From: Escallonia rubra
Taxonomy: Eukaryota > Streptophyta > Magnoliopsida > Escalloniales > Escalloniaceae
NCBI GenBank assembly: GCA_033065855.1
Contig: JAVXUO010002403.1
Coordinates: 48,019 to 112,018, forward strand
Direction of reading: 5' to 3'
DNA: 64,000 nt
Under the pieces are notes generated by a model. The model was not told where the DNA came from. It made no database searches and saw only the letters and a list, made by a program, of their open reading frames with translations. A program made the position numbers and the translations under genes. This document shows positions 1 to 10,884 of this stretch, in pieces. How positions within the stretch are numbered: position 1 is the first letter of the stretch; each line of letters opens with the position of its first letter.

Positions 1-1235
1 GGGGATCAACCTTGTCTACATCATATCATTTTTGCAAAATACATAGCAACTACAACATCAACATCATTAATGTACATCACAAATGCGTCTTTACAAAAAT
101 TTTCTTAAAGTACTCAACGTATTGCAGCGGAAGTCTATTAAAACTTGATACAACTTAGTATTTACCACATAACTCGTTCCGTCGCGGTGACACTTCCCTC
201 ATTGTGTCTCATTACAACTTCTTTTTACCTTTTTAGAGGGTTCACCCATTTGGACGTAGTACCTGAAACATGTCAAATAAGGGATGAGTGCAAATCGCTC
301 AGTAAGGATAATACGTGGAGTAAAACGCATAATCCATTAGGAAATGTCGGAGAATCAATTATGAATTCTCAACAAAGGTAATAAATTTAGGAGGCCAAAG
401 AATAACGTCTGCAATCATCTCGAACATTACCTTTGTTCTGACTGAGCGGCTTCAAGCCCAACATAACATCATCATTCCACTTGTACAAGAACAGACAGAC
501 TCATTGACTATGCATATGTAATGTAACAGAAAACATTAAAGTAAACAACGATAATGGAAAACATAAGATAATACAATCAACAATATCAATTAAAATTAAT
601 TACAATGCATACTCGACTTGACACGGCACGGATTTACTCTAGCCCTTAAAAGTGCACCAACGGCATCATTCTCTTTCTTTGAACCCATATTAGCATAGTT
701 TTCTTATTTCTTATGCTCATTGCTACTTAATTATGAGTTTCACTAAATTTGCCACTGGGTGTGAAAAATTACCAAAACACCCCCATGTATTAGTAATATT
801 ACCAAAACACCCTTTGACGACTCATGCACCCACAAACACCCAAAAATAACTTAGAACAACCTTTTTAAGCAATTGAAACTGGTTGTTAGACTAAAAAGTC
901 ATTCGGGAATGTTTGCTCAAAAACCCCTCTTTGGTTATCCAAATCGAGTGCTAGGTGGCCAATTTTGTTAAAATATGAAATTTTAGAAACTGAAGTGTCC
1001 CAATGATATAAGGTCCTCATCAAATTTTCAAACAAAAAATAACTTGATTTGATATATTTAATAATTTGAGAACCTCATTTTACCGATACAATTATTTAGC
1101 ATCCTTTGCGGACACGAAACCATAAAAACAATGGGGGTCTCTTTTTCACACTTGGCCAAAATAAGGTTGGAAATGACTTTTAAACATCCAACTAGGGACT
1201 ATTGGAAATATGGATCTTTTTAGCGACACTTTTCT
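1..1235. mobile_element. Left part of an old long LTR (element F)
   Basis: No protein-coding gene is seen. Parts of this stretch, mainly 720-1235, resemble the interior of the solo LTR that follows (about 4010-4660), for example the shared pattern around GATCTTTTTAGCGAC just before position 1235. I read it as a diverged LTR of the same family, entering from outside the window and split at 1235 by element E and later by element C. It resumes at 5763-6156 and 24778-25473, where it ends in GAGATATTACA. The family is probably Ty3/Gypsy, judged only from TGTAAC...TTACA termini. No internal region is attached in this window, so solo LTR or 3' LTR cannot be decided. Confidence 0.55.
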
Positions 1236-2743
1236 TGTAACATCCCCGAAAATCCGGAGCTCCGTCACCCCGAACTCCCGGGTCGTTAACCTACCGGATC
1301 ACATCAAACCTGTCAGATTTACTCACTAACACATACTCCAAAACATCAAATCCGACACCATCTTAAATTCTTCAAATACAAGCTTACAAGACTGCCTAAG
1401 CTCAAACTGTTAAAATCTAAGTTCTTTACAAACTCGAGTCCTTATAAATGAATCGACAGTACCGACCCGCACAGGGGTCTCATTACACGGAACTGGCAGG
1501 CTCGCCGGAGCTCACACAGATTCTAACCCATTCCCAAATCTGCTACAGCTTATCCTCACCTGCAGAAGGGAGTCAAACGAAGGGTGAGCTTTTGAGAGCT
1601 CAGTAATGTCGCACAAGGACTAACAACAGGATTACAAGCGATTCCGAAGAATCTAACTAATGAAACTTCCCAGAATACTTCAGATGGTAAAAAAAACTCA
1701 ACGCTTTTCAAAAGGGTCAAAACTCATCAGAAATAGATACCAAAATAAACCAGAACAAACACGACAGATTCCAAATCAATCAATAACAGATCATTTTCAG
1801 AAAACAATGAAGATTTTCCAAAGAATTTCAACAGAAGCACAAATCATTTCAGATAATACTTTCCAGATTTCCGTAACAGTCACGGCAGTATACAGAGCAG
1901 ATAAAATCAAAAATCAACGTTGATCCTGGGCAATAGCAATGTCATTCCGGCAAGCTAACATAATGTACACATGCATGATGTACCAGAATAATTACTAGTC
2001 CACTTGGGTACTAGCCTGCATTCCATGCAGGATTCAGACCAGCCTTATAACGCCCGCCTCAAAACAGAACAGAAAACCCAGGTCAACACAGAAAAATCAA
2101 CAATATCAATGAGCATTAACATAAGCTCAATCACCGAAATCAATTCAGATTCCAATAACAATAATCATACTGACATAAGTCAGCATTCAAAATTTTCAGA
2201 AGAAATCAGAATTTTCACCGGAATCAGATCAGATTTCAATAACCATGACTTATCAAAATAAGTCAGCATTCAGAATTTCCAGAAGAAAATCACAATAAGT
2301 AGCAAAACGATTATCGGATTTTGGCATAACAATTCGGAAGAATGGGATACAAAGAATTATCAAATTTACTCAGTATGAAATACATGCGAGCATCACAAGA
2401 TTTCCAAATAATCGATTCAGGTTCAATATTGGAGTTTCTAGGCAATAACATGCTGATAGCAATACACAATTCAGAGTTCGGCATTAACCATAAGTGAATC
2501 AATGAGTACTTACGAGTACGAGTTATCAAAATAAGGGTTCGGACAAAAGTCCTTACCCAGGGTTCAGATAGAATTCCTTATCTGGATCCGTAGCTAAACT
2601 ATCTAACCGGAAGTCTTTAACGTTAACCTAAACGGAATAATCAAACCATTAGAACACGGACTATAGCAAAATATTATAACTTAATACAAACTCACACATA
2701 CTCCCAAAATGAACCTTCCTCACCGCGTATGTAAAATTATCAA

Positions 2744-2818
2744 GGGTAAATTACACTAAATATCCCTGAGGTTTTACGTAATTACACTCCACTACCGCTA
2801 TCTTTAAAAATTACACTC
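2744..2818 (+). repeat. Left terminal inverted repeat of the Pack-MULE
   Basis: Begins GGGTAAATTACACTAAATAT and pairs with the reverse complement of 3941-4015. Two T/C differences near position 20 are the only mismatches I counted. Confidence 0.9.
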
Positions 2819-2910
2819 AGCTCAAAAAGTAACTTTTTCTTTTACGGTGTTAATGATGCAATGCAAAAAGACATGAATGCCCCTCACAAATGTCAAATCC
2901 CCAGAGAAAC

Positions 2911-2932
2911 CCTCTCTCTCTCTCTCTCTCTC
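2911..2932. repeat. (CT)n microsatellite inside the Pack-MULE
   Basis: About eleven CT units. On the minus strand it would encode the Arg-Glu run seen at the end of the captured reading frame. Confidence 0.9.
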
Positions 2933-3249
2933 GCGCCATATTCCCCGATTTTTCGCTCGGCAGTGGCTGCTGGAGTCGGCGCCACAGCAGTTACCGGCAA
3001 AATAAATCTCGGAGGGAAGCACCTTTGGCACGTAGACCCATACCGGACGGGCTTGATTTCGGTGCCCAATGCCACGCAAAGGACATCGACGGAGAGGGCA
3101 ATAAACGATTTGGCAATCTTCTTCTCTTTTTTTCTTATGGGATGTTGTTGTATCTGTTCCGGGAACTTCACGCCGGCAGTTTGTGCCGCCGGAGATTGAA
3201 GTTTGCACCAGTGAGAATCTTGATTGAGGTGGTGTCACGGTTCCTGTCT

Positions 3250-3540
3250 TGGGGTTAGTAACCTTCTGAAGCTTGGTATCGAACTTGAGAATATTCTCCC
3301 TCTTCTTCCTCTTCTCCACCTTGTTTGTCCTTATCTCCTCCTTGAGCTCTGTAATCCTCTCCTTGTACGCCACCTTTATCTCGTTCTCTTTGGCCCTCTG
3401 CTCGAATGTACTCCTCTTCAAACTCACCTTCGAGGAGGATGATCTGCGGCCAGAGACCTTCCCGGCGATGACGCCGTTGTATGTCGGGTTTCCGAACACT
3501 AATTTGTTCGGATCTGCGTCGGAAAGGACGGCTTGTCTCT
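3250..3540 (-). pseudogene. Captured fragment of a CGR1/CCDC86-like rRNA-processing gene
   Basis: Read on the minus strand this gives GVIAGKVSGRR, then STFEQRAKENEIKVAYKERI, TELKEEIRTNKVEKRKKRE and TKLQKVTNPKT. That order is typical of the basic, coiled-coil CGR1 family (plant CCDC86-like proteins), nucleolar factors for 60S ribosome biogenesis. It is recognised from family knowledge, not by a search. The reading frame is open through this part and continues from the adjacent J-domain piece with no stop between them. Relative to the family it looks internally shortened: the usual charged segment between KKRE and NILK is missing, and so is the C-terminal basic tail. It lies inside a Pack-MULE, so it is a transduplicated fragment. 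Expression is unknown. Confidence 0.75.
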
Positions 3541-3604
3541 TGGATGATGAGGGGATCGACATCCATGGAACCATCGGCATCGGCGCCATTAACACGGTGT
3601 CCTC

Positions 3605-3733
3605 AGTGGGGGAGAAGCCGAACTGGGAGAGCTTGTCCGGGTGGTGCTAGAGGGCAAGCCGGCAGTAGGTGGAGCGAATCTCGTCGACGGTGTAATCGCG
3701 GCCAAGCCTTAGCACCTCGTAGTGGCACCGTTT
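3605..3733 (-). pseudogene. Captured J-domain fragment of a JJJ1/DNAJC21-like gene
   Basis: The minus strand reads KRCHYEVLRLGRDYTVDEIR, then STYCRLAL, a TAG codon (plus-strand bases 3648-3650), then HHPDKLSQFGFSP. This matches the N-terminal J-domain of plant JJJ1-type co-chaperones (KRCHYEVLGL...LALQ.HPDK), which stimulate Hsp70 and act in late 60S maturation. The HPD tripeptide needed for Hsp70 stimulation is intact at 3636-3644. The TAG stands where the family usually has CAG (Gln). The fragment covers helices I-II and the HPD loop; helices III-IV are replaced by the CGR1-like piece. This is therefore a chimaera of two captured genes that both belong to ribosome assembly. Confidence 0.75.
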
Positions 3734-3940
3734 CCCGGAAACACCATGTTATACGGCGTTTAGGGTTTTTCTTTTTTTGGAGAATAGTATATGTATTTTT
3801 TGCTATAAAATGTTACAAATGGGGTATTTTGGGTATGAAAATAACAAAAAGTAGTGTGTCAGGGAATCTTTTCACGGAGTTGGGTCTGCCGTTAAATATG
3901 TGTAGTTGTGTGTAATGCGGGTACAAACCTCGGGGGGATG

Positions 3941-4015
3941 GAGTGTAATTTTTAAAGATAGCGGTAGTGGAGTGTAATTACGTAAAACCTCAGGGGTGTT
4001 TAGTGTAATTTACCC
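3941..4015 (-). repeat. Right terminal inverted repeat of the Pack-MULE
   Basis: Reverse complement begins GGGTAAATTACACTAAACAC and matches the left TIR through the block ending AAAAATTACACTC. Confidence 0.9.
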
Positions 4016-5762
4016 AATTATCAAAATGCCCCTCTCGGACTTAAATCACCCAAACGGCCTTCCCGTAAGTAGAATCACCCAAATAACCCTATTGTATGTC
4101 AATTTACACAAAAATACCTTTCTTAGGTCAAATTACCAAAATACCCCTTTGGGGGCAAATTACCAAAATGCCCCCGGGGGTTTCCAGCACCGGAAAAATC
4201 TCAAAATATCTTAAAATGCCATTTTAAGCATCCTGATATCATTTCTGGTCTAAAAAGTATTTTAAAGAATTTTCACCTGAAAATCCCGAAACCGATGTTC
4301 CGACCGAGCGCCAAAAGGCCAGTTTCGCGAAAAATGAAAAAATACCTACCGGCCTCAGAATGGCCCAAAATTTTAGAATATGAATCATATCAGTAAAATA
4401 GAGTTTCCATAAAACTTTCAGATTAAAATAACTTAGTTTACTAGGTTAAATAAATTCGGACTTCCGCCTAATCGATACTCTAATTTAACGCCCTTCGCGG
4501 ATACCGAAAATTCCTAAAAATTTCTAGAACGTACGTCTCGTAGAAATAATGTGGGTTACTGTTTTGGACTTTATCTAATTTTGCTTCTAACTATTTATGA
4601 AAATTCGTGGGAAAAACTGCCTAAAGTAATTTTGATCTTTAGCGACAATAACGATCACTATTCAAATTAATACACACACTAGTTCACCCAAACTGCACAC
4701 GGCTGTCTTCTTCCTTCAGCCCAGATTTTCATCCCACAAACACTTCATGAACACCAATTGATTCACTTCCAATCCGTTCTAAATTATTATGAATGCATTA
4801 GATTACCTTAATTACACTCTAACACACCCATAAACACACAATTTAACCCACAATCCTACACCTACACCATAGCCGAACCATAAACACACACAAGAACACC
4901 CCCCCTGCACACACACTCACATACAGTCACAGTAAACACGCTAAAACACACACAAAATCCCGAATTACTCCACAACACACCCACCAACACTTGTTTATAC
5001 ACACTGCTGCACCTTTGATCCATTTTTTGACATAAATACAACACATATACTCACGCAGATACACTGTCTTCCCCCCAACAAGTCACTAAAATTCATCCCC
5101 TTCCCTCATACTCACTTATTGACATATAATCTTGCGAATCATGCTCATAAAATAGCTGAACATACACACTTAACTCCCTGACTGTTTAGCCGTGTTCATG
5201 GCCACGCCATCCACCGTGCAAAGCTCAAACTCTCTCCCAAAAATTAAGATTGCAGACTAGGGAAAAGGGGAAAATTACCTTCAAGTTCTTCTTCACTCTC
5301 TCTCTTTCTCTCTTCGAATTATTCGGCTGAGATTTCCCCCATCCACGAAGGTTCCCCTGTTTTTTTTCTCTTCTCTGTTTCTGGTTTCATTCTCTGTTTT
5401 GTTTCTTGCTTTAATTTCCCGAATTTCTTTTCTATTTCTTTTGTTTGAATTTTATCCAATACTTTTGTTTAACATAAAATTCCCTGAGTCATCAGATCAC
5501 ATAGCAGGAGGTGGCGCCAACTTAGAGAATTTCCTCCAAAATGTGATACCAAGACACAAAATTACAAAATAGTCCCTCAAGTTTTCAAAATTACAAAAAT
5601 GCCCCCAAAATTTTTAAAAAAATTATATTTTTGTCCAAAAATTCTTTTAAGCTTCGATACTCTACTAACACTCGAACATTGCTCAAATTTAGCGCCCGTT
5701 TATTTCTCAGGTCACGAATGACTATTTTAAACAGCTCCCGAAATTCGGGATATTACATTTCT

Positions 5763-6156
5763 GCTCTGAAGAACCCTAACCTTAATCTCCTCTTGCAGTT
5801 CCCCCTTCTTCTTCACTTGCATAGCACACCCTCACACATATTTCATGCGGCCCCATACACACATCGACATAATTACACACACACACACATTGTTGTACAC
5901 ATATACACACAGTCACAGACCCATTAATTTACACATCTAGAACATTCTTTGTATACACACGCGCCAACACACACCTGTAAACACTCACACTGCATACACG
6001 CATACATCTCTATTAACACACCATACACACATACTCTCCCTCCATAACACCTTCCAACACACCCACTTATTCTTCATCATCCCATCAATACACCTACACA
6101 ACACACATCCACACAGCAACGCTGTTGCTGCAGTAGCGATACCTCCAACACCATTG
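5763..6156. mobile_element. Middle part of the old LTR (element F)
   Basis: Lies between the right TSD of solo LTR E and the left TSD of element C (CATTG, 6152-6156). It is rich in ACACAC and CACACT, like 4.7-5.1 kb of LTR E and like 24.78-25.0 kb. No gene is seen. Confidence 0.5.
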
Positions 6157-6347
6157 TGTTACATGATATTAGAGAGGAAGAGAGAAGCATGATAGAAATG
6201 AGAGTAATCTTGCATTTATTGGTGTAATTGAAATGGTGTACACAAAGCTCCATTTATAGAGCAGAATGAGAGGATTGAGTGGAGAGGAAGAGCCTAGCTT
6301 ATCTAGGACCTATGGACCTATATTAACATAACAATTTTACATTAACA
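6157..6347 (-). repeat. 3' LTR of element C
   Basis: 191 bp, TGTTA...TAACA ends, matches 24582-24772 at about 97% by eye. Confidence 0.9.
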
Positions 6348-6362
6348 TCCCCCCTCAAACTT
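6348..6362 (-). other. Polypurine tract of element C
   Basis: The minus strand reads TTTGAGGGGGGA immediately before the LTR start TGTTAATG, as expected for plus-strand priming. Confidence 0.75.
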
Positions 6363-6479
6363 AAGGTGGTCGACATGAAACCAACTTAAGTTTGGAGGTT
6401 AATGATCGGTGCTCTGAATGACGACTCTTAAGAGCATTGAGAATGTAGTATCCTGAAGTAACACAAATGATCCAAGTGA

Positions 6480-7015
6480 TGCCTGAGTAAATCAATGTTC
6501 CTGACGCGGCTATTGGTGAACCCATAATACAGATCCAGCGACCAAGTGATTGGAGGTCCTGGGGCGATTTCTGATAATCCTTGAGGACAAATCCAGCGAC
6601 CAATTAGAGGCCCTGGGGAGGTTTCTGATAATAAATATTTTGAGTGATCCAAGTAAATGAAGTCCCCGAAGTAAATTCTAAAAATCCCAAGTAAGGTCTA
6701 GTAACCAAGAGACCTAAAATATTGGGCTGATGATGTCCAATAATCTCATATGAGAAATGAGAAATCTGACGACTTTGACCTGGAGATCATGGATGAAGGT
6801 CTTGGCACGATTCCCGGTAATCCCGAGGTTGAGTTCCAACAACCATAGTGAATCAGGGGCTTAGCATGATTCCCGTTGATCCCGGGGTTGAGTTCTAATG
6901 ACCACAGTAAAGTGAGGATCTTGGCATTATCCCCGATGATTGATCCAACGACCACGATCAGTGAGGGTCTTGGCATGATTCCTGGCGATCTTGGGATTGA
7001 GATCCAACGACCAGG
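6480..7015. repeat. Degenerate tandem repeat in the interior of element C
   Basis: A unit of roughly 60-66 bp with the core GATCCAACGACCA...GGTCTTGGCATGATTCC...GATC recurs several times with drift. There is no coding logic that I can see. 7016-8083 is non-repetitive interior with GTG/GGTGG-rich purine-pyrimidine skew and no recognisable protein. Confidence 0.65.
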
Positions 7016-8083
7016 GTGAGCCTTGCTCTCGGATATCTCTTGTATCTCTCTATTCTCGCTCTTCTATCCTCTCTCACCTTTCACCCTCCGAACAATTTTT
7101 GTCTAACCTATCTCTCCTTATTCGTTGAACGAATACAAGGGAGAAGTTGGATGAACAACAGAGTTGGCAATATTGCCAAAAATGGGGAGATGACAAAAGG
7201 TGACAGGGATGTTGTGATAGCATTAGGGCGACGATAAGTGGCAGATCGGTGCAAGCCGCGACACGGCATCGACGGATAGCTCCGACGACAGTGGATGATG
7301 GCTGTGAGGGACGTTTGTGGTGTCGAATGGGCTTGTGAACGGCTGTAATGTGGTGGTTGTGAGTGACCAGTGCGGCGGTGCTGGATATTGACACCGGTGC
7401 TGGATGGCGATGATAAGTGTCAATTTGGACATTGACGGTGCTGGTGTTTTTGGGTCATTGCCGGCGGCGGTTGTGCTTGATTTGAGGTAGATCGTCGGCA
7501 AAGAGATGTGGTGGAGATGCGCCTGCGGTGATTGATGAGGTCAAATCGGCGAGGACAGGCTGGTCGGTGGTGATGTCGATTTTATAGCGGCGATGATGAT
7601 TATGGTCTTGGCGCCGACAGTCATGTGATGAGACCGGCACTGGAGGTGATTTGCATGAAACCGTGTGGTTGAGGTGGTGAAGGGATGACAGTGGTGACCG
7701 GCGGCAACACAACGGCAGAAGAGGAGATTTGGTCGTTTGGCGGCGATTTTGCATCGTTATTGAATGGTGTCAACAGATGGTTGGTTTGTGGTTCTTATAG
7801 GTGTCGGTTGTTGTTCTTATAGGTGTTGGTAGTACGGTAATTTGCTAGGCGTGGTGATTTGGTGCTTTGCTGGCGTTACGGCGGTGACACGAACGACAGA
7901 TCGTGCAGATTGGTTGGTTGTTTCCAGATGTTGGGTCGTGGCAGATTGTGGGTCCAGATTTTGAGGCGGTGGCCGCGGTCAGATAGCGTCGATGATGTTG
8001 ATGATTGGTGCCGATCGTGACGCAGGTTCTCAGATGGTATTAATATAACAGAAGAGACTGAAGAAGATGTGTATATATATATA

Positions 8084-8305
8084 GGGAGCTGATAAAATGA
8101 TAGCGCTAGCAACTTAACCCAAGTTGCTAGCGCGATCTGGCCGTCCACGGGCGAGAATGGACGGCCAGATCACGCGCCACAACAGCGAATTTTTTCACCG
8201 TCCGCTACATAATGTAGCGGACGGTAAATTATCGTCCGCTACATTATGTAGCGGACGGCCAAACAGCGCTAGCAACTTGCTAGCGCTATCAACGGATCAG
8301 CTCCC
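8084..8305. mobile_element. Foldback MITE made of stacked hairpins
   Basis: 222 bp with ends GGGAGCTGAT...TGATAGCGCTAGCAA and the matching inverse at the right, set in a TATATA tract that supplies a TA-type TSD. The interior folds into a series of short perfect or near-perfect palindromes: 8103-8133 (arms GCGCTAGCAACTT), 8134-8171 (arms GATCTGGCCGTCCA), 8198-8224 and 8233-8258 (arms around CCGTCCGCTACAT), and 8266-8286 (arms GCGCTAGCAA). The TIR does not match the Stowaway or Tourist consensus I know, so the superfamily is open. Confidence 0.75.
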
Positions 8306-8329
8306 ATATATATATATATATATATATAT
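8306..8329. repeat. (AT)n microsatellite at the insertion site of element A
   Basis: Alternating AT directly before the LTR of element A; the TSD TATAT comes from it. Confidence 0.9.
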
Positions 8330-10612
8330 TGTTGCCAAGGAAAGAGGGTTCGTTGCCACATAGAGGTGCCACAGTGGGAGACAACAGGGATGGAGCAAGG
8401 GCTGAGAGCAAGGCTCCCCAGACAGGTCGCGAGGGCTGGCAGCACTGCGCAGGCAGGGTGACGACGAACAGGGCCGGCGGTCGACAGTCCGTGTCAAGGG
8501 TACAGCGTCAAAGGTCCGATGACAGGAATTCAAATGTAATTATCTCACTAGAAATCCAGAGAGAATAAGTTTTAGAGAGAGAAGTGAAATCTTGAAATGA
8601 GAGAGAACTCCTCAAACAAGCTGCAGAATCCACTATATATAAGCACAAATGCGCGCGTGTCATCAGCCGACACGTGTCGTCCCCCGGGAGTGACACGTCG
8701 CCGGTATGGTCCCAGAGTATTGATTGTCCGTTGAATTATTGGTCTCCGAGTTCGTGTCGTCCTGCCCTTGCAGCGTCCCTCTGCCTGTCTGAGGAGACTG
8801 ACCACACCGCGGTAGCATGGTCAGAGTAGCCCGTTGCCCCAGCCTCCAGTCCCACCCTTACTGAATCCCACGAGATGTGTCAAGAGATGCGCAGAGATCC
8901 TGACAGCGGTGAGGGTTGCCCCTATAGCCAACTGCCAGGAAGACTAGGCACGATGCCCTCCGAGGACCTGCTCCCGTCCTCGAGTGACCCGTGGGTCATT
9001 GTCCTGGCGGCATCGATGATCAATGGTAACATGAGCGTACATGCTCGCAGCTCAGCGTTCAGAGTCCGTGGTGAGGGGTACACGTGCCGGGGCACTCTGA
9101 GCGGAGCCTCCTGTGAGCTCGTCGGGTGATTGTGCCGGCGATGGCTTCGGGGTCGAGAGTCCATCCTACTGCAAGAGCCGGAGCCCCCGGTTGAGTGTGC
9201 TGGTGAGGGCATTATGGTTGTGAGCCCATCCCGCCGCAAGGGCCAGAGCCCGTTGGTTTGTTATTCGGGCGAGGGCCGGAGCCCCCGATTGATTGTGTCG
9301 GTGAGGGCTTTAGGGTTGTGAGCCCATCCCGCTTTGAGGGTCGGAGCCCCTGGTTGAGTGTGCCGGTGAGGGCCTTAGGGTTGTGAGCCCATCCCACTGC
9401 GAGGGCCGGAGCCCTCGGTTGATTATGTCGACGAGGGCTTTAGGGTTGTGAGCCCATCCCGCCGCGAGGGCCGAAGCCCGTCTGTTGATTGTGCGGGCGA
9501 GGGCCGGAGCCCCCGGTTGATTGTGCCGGTGAGGGCTTTAGGGTTGTGAGCCCATCCCGCCGTGAGGGCCGGAGCCCGTTGTTCGATTGTGCAGGCGGGG
9601 ACCTTAAGGTTATGAGCCCATCTCGCTGCGAGGGCCAGAGCCCGTCGATTGATTTTGTGGGCGAGGGCTGGAGCCCCCGGTTGACTGTGTCGGTGAGGGC
9701 CTTAGGGTCATGAGCCCGTCCCACCGAGAGGGACGGAGCCTGTCGGTTGATTGTGCTGGTGAGGGCCAGAGCCCCCGGTGGATTGTGCCGACGAGGGCTT
9801 TAGGGTTGTGAGCCCGTCCCGCTGCGAGGGCAGGAGCCAGTCGGTCGATTGTGCGGGCGGGGACCTTAGGGTTGTGAGCCCATCCTGCCGCGAGGGCCAG
9901 AGCCCGTCGGTTGATTGTGCGTCGAGGGCCGGAGCCCCCGGTTGAATGTGCCGGCGAGGGCTTTAAGGTTGTGAGCCCGTCCAACCGCGAAGGCCGGAGC
10001 CCGTCGGTCAATTGTGCCGGCAGGGGCTGGAGCCCCCGATTGATTGTGTCGGCGAGGGCTTTAGGGTTGTGAGCCTGTCTCGCCGTGAGGGCCGGAGCAG
10101 CGACGGGCATCGCAGAACGGTACCTAGATGATGATGCACGTCCGTGCATGACGGTTGTTGCGACAATGATGTGCGGGTGACAACGGGCGTCACGCGACCA
10201 CTGGTGATGAGTGGGCATTGCAGAATGCGTTGAGTGAGATGATAGCCGTGGCAAGCAGGTTCCCCCCCCCCCAAGGATAAGGGAGGCCGACCCCCCCCCC
10301 TCATTTACAAGAAGGGTGGCCGACCCCCATGGGGTGGCCAACCCTCTTACAAAGTGGGTGGCCGACCCCTCTTAAAGAGGGTGGCCGACCCCCTTCTCAA
10401 GTGGTGGCCGACCCCTCGGGGGGGAAGTGCAGTTTCGATCGCCGTCTGGATGCTTGAGGCGCGGAACGCTTTGACCGAGCAACGATGTCGAGGCACGGAG
10501 CGCTTTGACCGAGTAACGATGTTGAGCAAATTTGACTACCGAGCGGGTGACGTGTCTTGCCACTGGGGTCTTTTAGCGGGCCCTGGGGTGCGGTCCGGAT
10601 AGGTTGTGAACA
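8330..10612 (-). repeat. 3' LTR of element A
   Basis: Starts TGTTGCCAAGGAAAGAGGG and ends GGTTGTGAACA in plus-strand reading. Compared with its partner it lacks about 40 bp near 8384. It contains a tandem array (9120-10100) and a block of GGGTGGCCGACCCC repeats (10290-10420). Confidence 0.88.
9120..10100. repeat. Tandem array inside the 3' LTR of element A
   Basis: A unit near 65-100 bp built from two alternating motifs, GTGAGCCCATCCCGCCGCGAG and GAGGGCCGGAGCCCCCGGTT, spaced by TTGATTGTGCGGGCG. About ten copies of the first motif are present, imperfectly kept. The array creates long open frames on both strands that are repeat artefacts, not genes. Confidence 0.85.
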
Positions 10613-10626
10613 TAAGCCCCCTACGT
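10613..10626 (-). other. Polypurine tract of element A
   Basis: The minus strand reads CGTAGGGGGCTTA directly before TGTTCACAACC, the LTR start in element orientation. Confidence 0.8.
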
Positions 10627-10800
10627 GCGGGGTGCGCGGAGGGGCAACCCGAGCGGGCGTCCCATGCATAAACAATGTTGAATGCGTTCGGGGAGCGAAA
10701 CATGAACTTTGCGAAAATACGTAAGTGGCTGGAAAAGGCGAGCTGTGGCACTTTTTTGTTGACACTTGAAATGGGTGGTTGAGATTGGAAGGCCCACCCC

Positions 10801-10808
10801 TATAAATA
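10801..10808 (+). promoter_or_regulatory. TATA box facing the antisense gene of element A
   Basis: TATAAATA follows the block GGCCCACCCC on the plus strand. It lies about 190 bp inside the LTR border and about 570 bp before the first long open stretch of the antisense gene. GGCCCA is a common plant promoter motif. It points away from the element's own LTR promoter and would drive the plus-strand gene. Confidence 0.6.
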
Positions 10809-10884
10809 GTGAAGGGATGGAGGGTTTTGCCAAAAAAAATCAATTGTACATTTTGAGCAAGTGAAAGAGAAGAGAAAAAGAGAG

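Larger units (their letters stand above)
2744..4015. mobile_element. Pack-MULE (Mutator-like element) with captured host gene fragments
   Basis: Terminal inverted repeats of about 75 bp (2744-2818 and 3941-4015) differ at about two positions. The 9-bp direct repeat AATTATCAA flanks both ends (2735-2743 and 4016-4024). Long TIRs with a 9-bp TSD define Mutator-like elements. No transposase is present. The 1.27-kb interior holds minus-strand pieces of at least two host genes, a J-domain protein and a CGR1-like protein, so this is a Pack-MULE. It is GC-richer than the AT-rich LTR around it. The near-identical TIRs suggest a fairly recent insertion. Confidence 0.9.
1236..5757. mobile_element. Solo LTR (element E), probably Ty3/Gypsy
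   Basis: The unit starts TGTAACATCCCCGAAAATCC and ends GGGATATTACA. It is flanked by the 5-bp direct repeat TTTCT (1231-1235 and 5758-5762), the signature of LTR integration. No primer-binding site, gag or pol lies next to it, so it is a solo LTR left by recombination between the two LTRs of a former element. Without the Pack-MULE at 2744-4015 it is about 3.25 kb. Its interior is AT-rich, with CACACA-rich and CTCTCT stretches at 4.7-5.4 kb. It lies inside an older related LTR (F). Confidence 0.8.

Noticed and set aside
2822-3249. Third captured gene in the Pack-MULE
   Set aside because: The stretch has plausible codon content (for example IKPVRYGSTCQRCFPP in one frame), but I could not assign it to any family.
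5631-5927. Plus-strand frame across the right end of LTR E
   Set aside because: Crosses an insertion junction and an ACACAC stretch.
8198-8258. miRNA precursor
   Set aside because: Hairpins are part of a foldback MITE with TIRs and a TA-type TSD; arms are too short for a standard plant miRNA.
9120-10100. CRISPR-like array
   Set aside because: Eukaryotic LTR tandem repeat; units and spacers are all repeats of each other and lie in a paired LTR.
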